64,000 nucleotides of DNA from Cycas panzhihuaensis. Taxonomy: Eukaryota; Cycadophyta. The number at the start of each line of letters is the position of its first letter. The first letter of the stretch is position 1. The translations under genes were made by a program, and so were the position numbers. The notes beneath the pieces are model-generated. The model had not been told where the DNA came from. It was given only the letters and a program-made list of their open reading frames with translations, and ran no database searches. The stretch is taken from assembly GCA_023213395.1 (NCBI GenBank), contig CM041465.1:24187741-24251740 (forward strand), read 5' to 3'. Below, piece after piece: positions 21,656-34,340 of the stretch.

Positions 21656-22078
21656 ATGTCTCTCTTCATTTTTACTGACGGCGGAAGCCGCGGTAATCCT
21701 GGACCTTTTGCCACCGCATGGATCCTTCGTAGCCTTTCCAGACATGATTTTCTATGCTCTGGAATCTTCCTCCCTGAGGCCACTAATAACAAAGCTGAAT
21801 ACATGGCCGTTATCGAAGCCCTCACTAATGCACTCCATTTCCATTGTGGATCTGTTGTTCTTCTATGTGACTCCCAAGTGGTGGTGTCCCATCTCACCCA
21901 AGTTTACCAGGTGCGATGCCCTCACTTAAGAGCCCTCGCTTCGACCACCATATCCCTGCCGGCTAATTTCTAGTCTATCGACATCTGACACATCCCTCGG
22001 GCGCTCAACGTTGAGGTAGACAGCCTTGTTCACCTCATCCTTGAGTGTCGTCTCCCTCTTCTTGCTGACCGCCCCTGA
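21656..22078 (+). pseudogene. Unit B: stand-alone archaeal-type RNase H
   Basis: Best-preserved copy, about 140 codons. ATG 21656 is followed by LFIFTDGGSRGNPGP (first Asp), NNKAEYMAVIEAL (Glu), LLCDSQVVVSHLTQVYQ (second Asp) and HIPRALNVEVDSLVHL (last Asp). These are the four acidic residues of type-I RNase H in order. Two in-frame stops (21971-21973 and about 21986) separate the last Asp from the rest. In the C-terminal box the usual Ala before the last Asp is Val. A terminal TGA is at 22076-22078. The length matches unit C exactly. Confidence 0.85.
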
Positions 22079-22492
22079 GATTTACCCAGTCATCCTATCA
22101 CCTAAATCTCGGGCCGTCATACAGATCACTTTACAATCTATTTGCACCTCTGAAAGCTAGTTGCTAATGAGTTTAAACTATAGTGACTACCAGGTTTGGT
22201 CATTCACTTGACGTCCTCATGCACATCTCTTTGCATTTTCACGATGGGAGTAATCCCCTCATCTTTCTTAGCCTCCAGTTGGTTCTCAGGTGGCACATAG
22301 GTAGCCTCTATGTCATCTCCACCCCTATCCTCATATCCACATGTTCTGCCATGACACTTGCCAGCACCCTTGACCCTTGCTATGATCATGATTTATATAT
22401 ATACATACACATGTGCTACTGACAGTTTTGTTACGAGCATTTGCTATCGCACTATGCTTTCGAGCAACGAGGCTCTGTTGCCAAGGGGGCAG
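22079..22492. other. Unit B: non-coding stretch before LTR
   Basis: Matches 7566-7985 of unit A. It ends in a polypurine-like tract, CCAAGGGGGCAG (22481-22492), directly before the LTR start. Confidence 0.6.
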
Positions 22493-23958
22493 TGTTTCGC
22501 AGCTACCGGGAATGGATATAGATAGGATAACTTAGGTAGGCTTAGGTATATTTCTTCCTTTTCACTTGTACTATTTCTTTGGGAAGGTTGACAGGAGTAT
22601 TGTCTCATTGCATGACTGCTTGCTTCATTTGTATGATCACTTTACATTTGTTGCCTGGTCATGCTGCTTGTCGTACTGTGAGCCTATGATAACCCAGCAG
22701 GACCTATCTTTCTGCAAGGTAGGCATCCCCATGGCACTTTATGACCCTCCATGCTATCTCCATACTGTCTCAAGCTTCTTTTGGTTTATATGACCTATTC
22801 ATGCCTCGACTTTGAGCTCCTAGCACCTCATTTTCGGGACCTTTGGCCATTGATGCTCTTCTTACCTTTATCCACATGCCTTCTGGACTGTTTCAGCCAC
22901 CTAAACAGGAGGGCCAGCCCCTCCCAAGCTTGCCACATCACCTCCTAAGGCTCCCAGAACCCAACGTTTTGCCATTCTAGCTTTTTGGTCTCGCACTGCT
23001 GTAAACTTAGCTGATCAAGTTTACCATGGTGTGACTATTGTCAATTATTTTTAAAAACTACCGTGGCAATTCTCGTGTTTCCCATAGAATCACCACGTGG
23101 CTTCACATCCACCTTAGCCCTATTCGTGCCCTATTCGCTTATTTAGGGTTGGGATGGGTATAAATCCCCAAACGCTCATTATTTTACCACTCTTAAATCA
23201 TTTTTTCTCTTTAGCACAACGGTTTCCTGTTGCAATTTCTATCCTCCTCTCTTCTTGCTACAGGTGCAATTGCAGGCCTACGTTTCCTACGACTCTAGGC
23301 TAGGATCCGCTTGCAAGTACCTTCCTCCATGGTAGGAAGCCTCTCTCCAAGTGTTATGAAGCAAATTTTGGTGTTTTTCTTCTCTAACTTGCCCAATAAG
23401 TGTCTCTTTCAGTTGTCTCTTGAGATTTCTCCTGCAAACCCTTATAGGGATCCTCTTCTCCGCTGGTTGTAGGGGCAGACCTGCCCTATATCAGCTTAGC
23501 AGGTCCTCTAAACCCTTTTCTCTAGATTTGTGGTATGTTATCTCCATATTGAACCCATTTCTTGACTTGTTTACTTGTTTCCGTCAGGTTTAACTATAGC
23601 AAAGCTTGTTTTCATTAAGTTTGGCTTATTGCTTCCAGGTTTCCACCTTCCCTCCACTAGTTTTCCTTAAGGGAGCAGCAGGAGAAGAACCACAAGGTTG
23701 GGCGAAGAGAGTAAAGTGAGGCAACCCCCCCACTCAGTCCTACTCTCCAAGGGCAATCCCCTTCCCACCTTTTCTTCTCTTGCTCCATGCTCCTCTTAGG
23801 TTAATTAGGAGTTGATGAGCCTTAGGCCTACGTTGGATTATTAGCGTATGCAGCCCCTTACTGCACTGATTCTAGGCTTACACACCTCTTGTTCAGACCC
23901 CTGTAGTGTCCCTTGTATTGTTGGGTATCCCTTAATAACATTGGCAAGGGTTTGTGCA
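22493..23958 (+). repeat. LTR after unit B
   Basis: Starts TGTTTCGCAGC. TATA box TATAAAT at 23159-23165. The right end is placed at TTTGTGCA, just before text homologous to TGGCGATTCAC at 27590, where a primer-binding site may have been. Length about 1466 bp, matching the insertion-free length of unit C's 3' LTR. Confidence 0.6.
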
Positions 23959-25229
23959 CCGGATTACTGCCCATAGCAACTCTGCACCTTTGATATTTTC
24001 CCAACACTTTGTCACTTTTATCCTTGTGTTTCTTGGCTGTCATTAGTTGTCTTTTATTGTTGTGCTAGAGAGTTGTGTGGAGAACCTAGTGGAGGGTTAG
24101 CCATCCTGAGGCTTCCCTTCACTCCGTTTTGCTTGATGTACATGGTTGCTTGAGAGAGGATTTTGGAGCTTTTCTTGCAGTGATTACTTTTCTAACATTT
24201 AAACACATACATTACACATATACTCATATATATATAGCTTGTCTTTCGCAACCCCTCCTTGGGAGGGATAAGCTCGTGTATGTGCAGGTTGGTGTGGCAC
24301 TTTCTCGCAAAGATATAAGGCATCTAGATCTGGGTAAGATCTTCCATCTTTTTCCTTTGCTTTCACTTTCTTTCTTTCTACTTTTACTTTTCACAAAGGG
24401 GAAGGTATGGAAGCCCCCCATCGATCACGTCAAACTTGGTTACACATCCACCGATTGGCATGAGGACATACGTTGTGTATGGGTGAGGCCTCCTGTCAGC
24501 CACTACATCTTCCGAGTACGCACATATTTCCTTTACCCCCATTTCCTTCACATTTTTATTTGGAATCTATGTTCTAACTAAGCAGGTCATATAAAAGTAA
24601 AAAGGTAAAGGGTATCGGTTGTTTGCACTTGTATGCTTGTATGTCATATGCTTAACTCCTATAGGAAAAGGATGTCAAAGGGAAACCCCCTCTTCCCCCT
24701 TCCTTTTCCTACTAAACCTGACATACCCCTTTTGGTTCATTCCATTAGGTATCATTTACTTACATGTACAACACTTGCCCCATTTTCCTTTTTCATTTGT
24801 TCCTTGAATCGTTAAAGGAAAATTTAGCTTAGGTGTCCCCCTTTCTCTTTCCCTCTTGGTCTTATTTGCTTGACCAAATAACCAAGAGAGAGACCCGGTT
24901 ACATCATAGGCTTTTGCCTACCTTACCTATGTCCATTTCCCTCTGTCATAGGGAAACCTTTGAGGATTCCTCTTCTTCCCGTCCAGCCATCCAAGGGTGG
25001 AAGGACCTCCCTCTCAAGTCTATCAAGGCTACCCCCCCTGTATGTTCTCTCTCTTTCTCAGATTGAGGGCCACTTCAAGATAGTTAGGTATCATTCGCAA
25101 GTCTCGAACTTATACTCCCAAGTGCATGGGGCACCTGTGGTACTTTCTTTACTTGTAGGTTTCACCCACACCTTTGATATCACCATCGACCATCATCACT
25201 CCTACCAAGTTTAGTGATTATCCCATAGA
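23959..25229 (+). other. Leader fragment after unit B LTR
   Basis: Leader of the same family continuing past the LTR, homologous to the leaders of B and C. So B's LTR once served as the 5' LTR of a following unit. It stops abruptly at GTGCATCCA, where unit B's own leader continues, and joins an inverted segment. Confidence 0.6.
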
Positions 25230-27133
25230 CGTGCATCCAGATGGAAAAACCCTCTGCTAAAGGCCGTCCCACGTATCCTCAAAGTACAACAAAGTAATGG
25301 TTACGTGATGCCTATGGACAACCAATAAGCATGGGGATGAATGATGTAGGATGTAGGAGAGATGCTTAGGTAATAGAGTCACTACGGATAACGAATCGCC
25401 ATACAAGTCTCATCGAAGATCTGAATTTATATTTAACGTTAGTGTAACTACTACTAAAAATAATTCAGCTTTCCTAAAGGTAAAACCACACATACGAAGC
25501 AAGAAGTGAAAGGGTAGCCTCAGGATGGCAAAACCCTCTGCTAAAGGCCCTCCATGCAGCCTCAAAATACAGTAAGGTAAGGGTTATGTGATAGTCTATG
25601 GATAACCAATAAGCATGGGGATGAATGATGCGGGATGTAGGAGAGATGCTTAGGTAATGGAGTCGCTAGGGACAATGAACTGCCACGCAAGTCTCACCGA
25701 AGATCCAAATGGATACAGGGCAAGGTTAAGGGCATGAAAAAGGCCCAAAATAAGGGCGTGCAGGCCTAGAATCAGTGCAGCTAGGTATGCTGATATCTAG
25801 CACATGCCAAGATTCCACCCACTCTTAGTTAACTCAAGGAAGGCATGGACGTAAGAGAGGAAGGATGGGAAGGAGTTTGCCCTTAGGGAGTAGGTCTAGC
25901 TGGGACGGATACTGCCTTACTCCCTTCACCCAATCCTTATGAGCCCTCTCTCATAGCTTTCTTGAAGAAAACCAATAGAGAAATGGGATGGAAATCAAGG
26001 TATATAAAGCTAAACATAAGGAAAGACAATCCTTACTATAGCCAAAGGGCAAAAGAGAAGGTAAAATACACTTTCAAATAGGTTCGAATGGAATAAATAT
26101 ATACTAAATCATAAAAATAAGGTAAAGGGTACCTGTTGAGTTGAGTTTAGGGCAGATTTACCCCTGTAACCAGTGGGAGAGAGTAGGTCCTGCAAGGTTT
26201 GCAGGGTATCTCCCAAGGTGGGGTTGTGGAAGACACTTGTTAGGTGAAGTTGAGGAAGAACCAAAGAGATCTTACTTGGAAATACTTGGAGGAGGGACTC
26301 CCACCACAAAATAGAGCTACTATAGGTGAATCTTGAGCTGTAGTAGCAGAAAACATAGAGTTACAGGTGCACTTGTAGAGGAGAGGAGGAAGAGAGCAGA
26401 AACACAGTAGTAGTATATGACATTTGAGAGCCAAGAGATGTGAAATGATGAACCTTTTGGGATATATACTCATCCCAACCCTAATCAAGCGATTAGGGTG
26501 AGGATGGGGCTGGTTTGGTCACTTGTCTACATGGTAATTCTGCAAGAAAAGTGAGAATTGCCACAACAAATTAAAAAAATAAAGTGCAATAGTCACACCA
26601 TGGTAAGCTTTACGGTACCACTTAGTTTACAGCGGTACAAGACCATAATGCTAAAATAGTAATGGTCAAGGATCTGGGAGCCCTAAAAGAGGTGTGACAA
26701 GCATAGGAGGGGCTAGCCCTCCTATCCAGGTGGCTAGGGACAGTCTGGAAGGCATATGAACTAGGCCAAATTAGGCACCAAAAGCTAGAAATCCCAGAAA
26801 TGTCGTGATAAGGACATAGGACCAGGGTATGAGTGGATCATACCAACTGAATGAGGCCTGAGGTGATGTGGAGGTAGTGCAGAGGGTTATAGAGCACCAT
26901 GGGGATGCCTACCTCATAGAAAGGTAGGTCTCGTGAGTCATCATAGGCTCATAATACGATAAGCAGCATGATCGAGTAATGGATGTAAGGCGATCATATA
27001 AATGTCGCAATAAATCATTTAATAAGGCAATGCCTCTATCTACCTTTCCAAAGAGATAGTAGAAGTAAAAAGGGAGAAGCATACCTATGCTTACCTGAGT
27101 CGACTTATCTATATCCATTCTCGGTAGCTGGGA
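25230..27133 (-). repeat. Inverted LTR plus leader segment
   Basis: Read on the - strand it starts at the LTR start (27133, TATTTCCCAGCTACCG), passes the polymorphic U3 array (26596-26637) and the TATA box (26461-26470), and reaches the leader. Two partial copies of the LTR-end/leader junction lie in tandem, at about 25231-25430 and 25533-25720. A gene-less stretch of about 100 bp between them is unrelated. Confidence 0.65.
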
Positions 27134-27589
27134 AATAATACCCCTTACTCTAGTTTTATATTTTAGCACAAATTTATTCCATTAAAACTTGTCTAAAGGT
27201 ATACTATCCCATCTTTTCTGTGTTTTTGTTGCAAATAGGGAGTGTTTTTCCCATTTTTGGATTTATTACCTCAAGATTTCTCCTATTCTACATTGGTTTC
27301 TCTCAAGAAAGCTATGGGAGGGGGTCCATAAGGACTAGGTGAAGGGAGTTAAGGTGGCATCCATCCCTTTTTGGCCTACTCCCTAAGGGCAAACCCCTTC
27401 CCATCCTTCCTCTCTTACGCCCGTGCTTCTCTTGGGTAAACTAGGAGTTTGTGAGACCCAAGCCTGCACAGGATATCAGTGTACGCAACCCTTGATGCAC
27501 TGGTTCCAGGCTTGCATGCTCTCCATTTGGGCCTTCTTTAAGCCCTAAACATCACCCAACATCCATCCAAACCCTTGGCAAGGCTGGCA
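27134..27589 (+). repeat. Unit C: 5' LTR, 3' part only
   Basis: Homologous to the last 450 bp of the LTR at 46777-49362 (CTCTAGTTTTATAxTxTAGCA onward). The first 1 kb is missing, replaced by the inverted segment. The end is set before TGGCGATTCAC at 27590. Confidence 0.6.
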
Positions 27590-29317
27590 TGGCGATTCAC
27601 TACCCATAGCGTCTTCGCTATGTAGGCAACTCTTCTATGTCTTATAACATTCACTCCCGTTCTTGCTTGTTGCCTATAGACAGCCATAAAACCCCTATAC
27701 TTTTACATCCTGAGCCTGTGTGGAGGTCCACTTGCGAGAGGTTTGGCCATCCTGAGGCTAACACCTCTTTCTTGCTTGGAGTATATTATTTTCATTAAAG
27801 GAGTGCAGAGTTGATTTGAGTAGTAGATTCACTAACTTAAGGTACAAAACTTTAGCATTCATTTTGTATCATCGCATATATATATTAGCTTACATTTTGG
27901 CAGCCCCTTCTTAGAAGGGAAAACCCTTTGTGATTGTAGGTTTGTGGCAGCATTTGTAAAGGGAAAGAACACACTAATCCGGGTAAGTCCTTACTCTTCT
28001 TTCTTCCTTCATTTTCCGCTTCCTTGCATGGTCTTTGGCTTCCTTTACTTTCCTACTTTATTTTCCTTTACGGGAAGGTAAGGAAGCCCCACCCCACTTT
28101 CACTCTAACTATAGCTATGCATTGACTAAGGATGGGAGGGCATATGTGGCATACGAGTGAGGTTCCCTATCAACTACATCACTTTACGGGTATGCATCAT
28201 CTCCCTTCCTCCACCTCTTTCTTTTGTGCTTTTATTAGGCATTCATTTTCTTTGCATAATAAGTCACATAAAGACAAAAAGGTAACAACCAATTTATTTG
28301 CGTTCACCTTGCATATGTGTGCTGCACGGTTGCTTTTATAAGAAAAGGGTCATAATAGGAATTGCACCTCCCCCTTTTTCTTACATAAACCCAAAGCACC
28401 TCTTAGTTGGACATCACCTTAGTATGCATGCTTGAATGCACATAAAACGTTTTCTTTCCTTTCTTTTCTTTGTCTTTTGTTATTAAAAGGGAAAGAGAGA
28501 TAAGGAGTGTAGTTCTGGATCCCCCTTTGTAGACATACATAATGTCACCTTTTGGTCATCTCTTTACCACACTGCATATATCCAACATGCATAAGTCTTA
28601 TCATTCTTGACGGGCTTAATCCCCCATAGCTCACATAACGGTGAGGATCCTCCTTTTGCTATTACCTTTTCTGTATAGATCCACCTTAGGCTAGTTAGCC
28701 TAAGGAGGGCCTATCCACACTTGTCTTATCCCCTTTGCCTATTACACCTCATCCTACATTCCTTCGCTATAGGAACCTCCCTTTTGTAGGTCTCTCCTTC
28801 TCCCTTCTGGCCATCCAAGTGTGGGAGGATCTCATCCTTTGAGATTGCCCGAGATACCCCTATGTGTATCTCGCCCCTCAAAACCAAAGGTGAAAGCCAT
28901 TCCGAGGAAGATAGGCACCATTCATGGGTCTCGAACTCACGCGGCGTCTGAGACACCACGTGTGGTGTTCTCTTCTACTTGTAGGATTCCATCAATACCC
29001 CAGTATTAGCTGTTGATCACCTTAACCTCTACTAAGCGTAGTGACCATCCTACATATGTGATTTCACTTGCGACCTGCTAGTAAGGGAGCTAGTCTTTCT
29101 CTCCTCTTGTTGGTGCTACTACCTTTTAGTAGCTTTCTCCTTTTGTTTTTTTTGTTAGGGAACCCCCAACAAATACCTTACATTTGCCTCTCTATCTTTC
29201 TTCTAACACATTGGTGAATCTTGTATGCGATACTTATCACGTCACCTATGAGGTCTTCCCCAATTGTTAGAAGATCCCACATATCATTCCCTTTCATCAT
29301 CAGATTCTGATTCGACC
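27590..29317 (+). other. Unit C: 5' leader
   Basis: Non-coding leader of about 1.7 kb, homologous to 49363-50775. It begins TGGCGATTCACTACCC, a possible primer-binding site I could not assign to a tRNA. GGTAAGTCC near 27980 and TTGTAGG near 28980 are donor- and acceptor-like. Confidence 0.5.
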
Positions 29318-31560
29318 ATGGAACCTTACTCTTCTGATTGGGCATACCACGCTTATACCGCTAGCACCCATGAGTTTCTTATCTCTTTCCTGGGATCCAC
29401 CCAAGAGGGTGATGATCCTATCTATTATCCAGGTGATTAACAACACCCACTTGATATCCATCCCTCCACTCATGGAGTAGAGATTCTGTCTTCTCTTGAG
29501 TTATATCGCCTAGGTGGTGATTCTTACGAGGAGCATCACGAGGATATGCTTCGTTAGAGGTTTTATCTACTTCTTACGATTGAGCAGATACCCCTTTGAC
29601 CGATGTAGTTGAAGCCCTCAATGCATGCTTTCATGCTGCTCACCTTCAACCATATCCTAAACGGTTTGAAGACATCTTGCATGGTGAAGCATCTTCTTCA
29701 TCCACATCTACCCCACCTACAACAAGTAACCCATTCATCCCATCACATCCATTCCGTTTGGTTCTCACATCTACCCTAGGGACATCCATTGCATCCTCTA
29801 CTTGTCTTTGTGGTCCTAACTCTTCTGGAACCACTCGAGGTATGTCTTTCTCCCAGCTTGGAGTTAGCATGCCTCTCCTTAGCCAAGTCAATACCCCACC
29901 TCCAAACGTAACACACACATTTCTCGTTAGACCTAAGGGTCCAGTTTATACCTCTACCTCTAGCAATATGGAACTCGTTTTCATATGCTTTTAAACTTAG
30001 TCTAGTGGTCCTTCCCTTTACGTTCCTCCAGGCTATACACCTCAACCATGGGACCATGGTAAAGGGAACCACCTTCCTGTTTATGGGGTGGACCTTTTAC
30101 ATCCATATGGGGTTGCACCACCTATAGGTGGCCCATATGGACAGAATCCATTCCCTCACCCCTCGTTTCCACTATCTTGCATAGCACCTTACATCATGCC
30201 TTTGCAAGGAGGCCCAACTCCTTTTCTAGGCGCCTACCCTCAAGCTCCTTTTCAACAAGGGGAATTTCCTTAAGGAGGGATGGGTCCTCTACCCCACCCG
30301 TTCCTTGCTCTTTACATTCCTTATCTTTTATCGATCATATGATCCAGACAAGGGCACATCCCTTTATAGATTATGGATCGACACCCTTGTCCATTGAGGC
30401 ACTAAGGACCAACTTACCACCTCATCCCCTTAAAGTTCCCAAATTCGATGGGACTTCATCACAAGATCTAGCAAATCATATTCATAGTTTCTCTATAGTA
30501 TGAATAGACTACTGGGCCTACGATCATATCCTAATAAAATTGTTTCCACGATCTCTCCAAGGCGATGCCCTCAAGTCTTTTTATCGCCTACTTGCTCACT
30601 CCATCTACTCGTTCCAATAACTCGTGGATGAGTTCATCAAATATTTTGATGTAGCCCATCCATTCGAAAGTGAAATGAAATCTCTCCTCTCGCTTAAACA
30701 AGGTCACAATGAGATGAATCGTGACTTTATGCAATAATTCCATGACCTCCTCCATTCCACTAAGGCTACTTTACCTAAGGAAATGAAGAGGGACATCTTT
30801 GTCAATGCACTACACCCTGAAGTTCATGTGGAAGTCCTCAAGATGGGGGCAGCCACATGTGACTCTGCCATAGAGAAGTGCTTGGTACTTGAGGCTATTA
30901 AGATCTAGGCTAGACTCAAGAAGCCCCTAAAGTCCTCACAGTGACATGAGGCACCTCCACCAAATAAAGAAACCAAAACTCAATAACTAATTAGGTCTTC
31001 TTCCCACTCAACCGAGAAGACCCTAGACCCCCTTACCTCTGTTATATATTCATTCGATTGTATGATGAAGGAACTTAATCTTCAAGCCCCTTCATCATCT
31101 ACATCCAACAAACCTATTTAACAAGCTTACTAAGTCGCTCCTCCCAAGGGCGACAACACCCATTCCTCCCAAGCAAGGAAACTCGATTCCTCACTTGAGA
31201 AGAAGTGGTGCTCTGTTCATGGAGAATGCTTCCATGACAATTCATGCTGTTGGGTTTAACATCCTAGGGATGCCTCACAACGCAACCCATCTCCTAAATG
31301 GGCCTCAAGGCCCAACCTCAACCAACCTATTCGTAGAGATCTGTTTCCCAAGCATGGGAGCATGATCGTAACTCTCAACAAAAGAATAATCAGAACCAGG
31401 GAAGATCTTTGAATGCACGCCCTTCGCATGGTAAAGGGAAGGGCACACTAGGTTCGTCTTCCTCCTTGCATTCCCCTGATCATCATACCCCCTCACCTTC
31501 GTGATCCTGGAACAAGGGAAAGAAGGTGATCCAGATGCTTGAAGCCACCCCTCTATATGC
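29318..31560 (+). pseudogene. Unit C: gag
   Basis: ATG at 29318 (MEPYSSDWAYHAYTAST). A Pro/Gly-rich stretch follows (PYGVAPPIGGPYGQNPFPHP near 30105). The capsid core is at about 30430-30930 (LQGDALKSFYRLLAHS, VDEFIKYFDVAH, SLLSLKQGHNEM) and a WCSVHGECFHDNSCC zinc-like segment near 31208. Stops in several core positions. Confidence 0.8.
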
Positions 31561-31689
31561 TTTAACTTAGTCTCAAGCTGCCAAAGGGGCAACTGACACC
31601 TCTTCATCTATCCTACATCTTGATCCTCTTCCAGAAACCTCTTCTAGAAGTTCCTTTACTTCTCAGGACTATTTCTATTCACCTTGGTT

Positions 31690-32345
31690 ACTACGATTTC
31701 AGGAGAGCTCTTCCTCAACCTACAGTGAATGGGAAGACCTTTCTATCATCGATGAGCTTTATACCATGGCCGTTGGGATGTCCATTATAGATATCTTGAG
31801 AAGTTGTCCTAAATAATAGACACTCCTTTTAGAAGCTTTAGGATTGGGTGACGTGCTCATTCATGCTTTGGGTATTGCCCAAAGTCGTGAGCCTGTCATT
31901 TCTTTCGATCCTAAAGATCTTCCCCCTATTAGTGAAAGGGAGTACCAATGGAACTTTCCTTTCAACATTACTATTGATACACCTGATTGCACTTTACGAA
32001 GGATCGTTGTTAACAATGGTTCTTCCGTTAATGCTATGCCCTTGCATGTTATGCAAGAGCTTGGCATTTTTGCCTTGGAACCTGTTCCATGGTGATGCCA
32101 AGGCTATGATGGTAGCAAGAAGACTCCTTTGAAATCCATTTCGATCCCCCTTACTCTTGAGGATAAGACTATCCTCGCTGATATTGTAGTCCTCGACATA
32201 CATGTTAACTACAATCTCTTTTTGGGTCAACCATGGCTCGATCAAATGGGAGTTGTGTATTCGACTCGCTAGGGGCAACTCAAGTTCATCCACGATGGGT
32301 GAATGAGAGTTGTTTCCTGTGAACTCCCACCTACTAAATAATCCC
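31690..32345 (+). pseudogene. Unit C: aspartic protease
   Basis: Active-site region VNNGSSVNAMP near 32005-32040: the catalytic Asp is Asn (VDNGSS in unit B), so the enzyme is dead. NYNLFLGQPWLDQMG lies near 32208-32250. A frameshift near 32095 separates the halves. Confidence 0.7.
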
Positions 32346-33165
32346 GTCAAACCAACTAAGCAAGCCATGGTCGTGTGAAGGGTGACAAGGGTCCTTCCAA
32401 CCATGTCTCTGCTTATTCTATCAGCATTCCCAATTCATCTCATTTAGAAGGAGATCCTACATCTTCTTCTTCAAACCTTACTCATTTTGCTCCTATTGGT
32501 GTTGGGAGCTATTTAGCAATGACGAGTCCAATGGCGAGGACGAGGACCTTCCTCACCCTATTTCCCTTCTTCGCATTAGTAGGAAATGCTCTCCTTGCTC
32601 TAGGTCCCAACCTAGAACCCCTCTTATTGGAGACCAATCACCCCTTGTATCACATGTTATTGCTTGCATTGATCCACTGATCCTTGAGTCTTCCCCTTCA
32701 TCATTTCCTGTGGGTGATAAATCTAGGGAACTCCCTTTTGACCCTTATGAGGAGCCCCTTCGTGACTCCTCCATAGAGTCTCTTGGGGATGTTGGACAAC
32801 CTGCTAACTATCATGGTCCCGTTGCTCCCACTTCCTCTCGTGCCTTGTCTATTCATAGTAAGGGCATCCACAGGGTGAATTACTTTGGGGACGATGAGGC
32901 TTTACTTGAGCATCTAGCAGGCTCCATGCCCAACCTTCCTTCTGGTCATGAAAGACTTGGCCACCAGAAGGTCTTAGTGATTATGTCCACCCTTGCCAAC
33001 CCAATCCCATCTCCTCCCGTTGACCTTACCCCCCTTCATTTCAAGGAAAGGAATTCCATGTGTATGGGGGCAACCCAGGACATAGTCCTCGCCCTAAGTA
33101 AGGTCATTAAGGTGGGGGCAGAATGTTCTCCTGATGAGGTAAGGGAATACTCCCTTTTGTTTTAG
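32346..33165 (+). pseudogene. Unit C: protease-RT spacer
   Basis: Acidic, Ser/Pro-rich, ending in MCMGATQDIVLA and LLF, with a TAG at 33163-33165, the stop position shared with A and B. Confidence 0.65.
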
Positions 33166-34340
33166 GAGTTTTGAGATGTTTTTACATGGGACTATTCTGA
33201 CATGAAGGGAATCAACCCCTCCATTGTCACCCACAACTTTACTACAGTCCCTGGCGCTTACCCCATGTACTAGAAGCAATGCCTACTACACCCTAAACTC
33301 TCAGCCACCGTCAAAATGGAGGCTAAAAAACTCCTAGACGCAGGACTCATCACTTCCATTGACTACCCTAAATAGGTATCTAACATCATTCCTGTTGCTA
33401 AAAAGAATGGGACCATCTAGATATTCATTGATTTCTATGATATCAACAATGCATGTCCTAAGGACAATGTCCCACTCTCATCCATCAATCAGGTTATCGA
33501 TCAAACTACCAGTTTGGAAGTCATGTCCTTGGAGGTTTTGTTGGATGATATGATGGGTCTCTTATACATTAGACCCGTCACCCTTTAGATTTGTGGGCAA
33601 TCTTCACACGATGCTGCGAATACCACGTAAGCCTTAATCTTCTCAAATGTGTATTTGCTGTTACTCATGGAAAACTCCTTAGTTTCTTCATATCGAAATA
33701 AGGAATTCAAATTGACCCTGATAAAGTCAAGGCAATTCTTGACATGCCACTACCTAAAACTCAACAACAGATTAAGTCATTTTTAGGTAGGCTCAGATTC
33801 CTTAGGTGTTTTTTGGTGAAATTCACCATGAATACTAAATCTCTTACTAACCTATTAAAGAAGGGAGCCCCGTTTGTTTGGTCGGCTAAGGCCCAACAAG
33901 CTTTCGAAGGACTTAAGGAAGCTCTTACTTCCATTCCAATGTTAGTGCCCCCTCATTTTGATAGGTCTTTCATCCTATATACCTCAATGATCGATGAGTC
34001 CTTAGGTGCCATGCTAGCCCAAAAGGATTATTCAAGAACCGAGAAAGCTATTTACTTCATTAGTCGTACCCTCATGGCTGTTGAACTTAACTACTCTCCA
34101 TCAGGAAGGAATGCCTCTCCTTGGTCCATGTGACCAAGAAGTTTAGGCACTACTTGCACAGAAACACTACCAAGGTGATCGTTCAATCTGATCCCTTAAG
34201 TTATTTACTCACCCGTTCTGGCCTGATAGGTAGGACTGGTCACTAGGCCATCCTCCTTCAGGAATTCGATCTCCAAATTGTCAACAAGAAATTAAAGAAG
34301 GGGATGGTAGTGGCAGAACAACTTGCAGATGCCCTCATCC
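33166..34340 (+). pseudogene. Unit C: reverse transcriptase and pol RNase H, internal deletion
   Basis: DAGLITSIDYPK and NNACPKDN are present. VMSL then joins directly to EVLLDDMMGL at 33529-33532. Relative to unit B, 183 bp (61 codons, in frame) are missing, including the motif with the first catalytic Asp (MDGFSGYN). RNase H begins near 33950 with Ser (33984-33986) in place of the first Asp. A frameshift lies near 34100. Dead copy. Confidence 0.85.

Larger units (their letters stand above)
7986..23958 (+). mobile_element. Unit B: most complete Tat-like element
   Basis: LTR, leader, gag, protease, RT-RNase H, integrase, antisense extra ORF (interrupted by a solo LTR), stand-alone RNase H, LTR. 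Internal coordinates are 9341-22492. The 5' LTR is the one shared with unit A. No target-site duplication can be sought because both LTRs run straight into neighbouring units of the same family. All frames are damaged. Confidence 0.75.

Noticed and set aside
25230-25720. The repeated AAAACCCTCTGCTAAAGGCC segments as a CRISPR-like or satellite array
   Set aside because: Only two copies about 300 bp apart. Both align, inverted, to the family LTR-leader junction.
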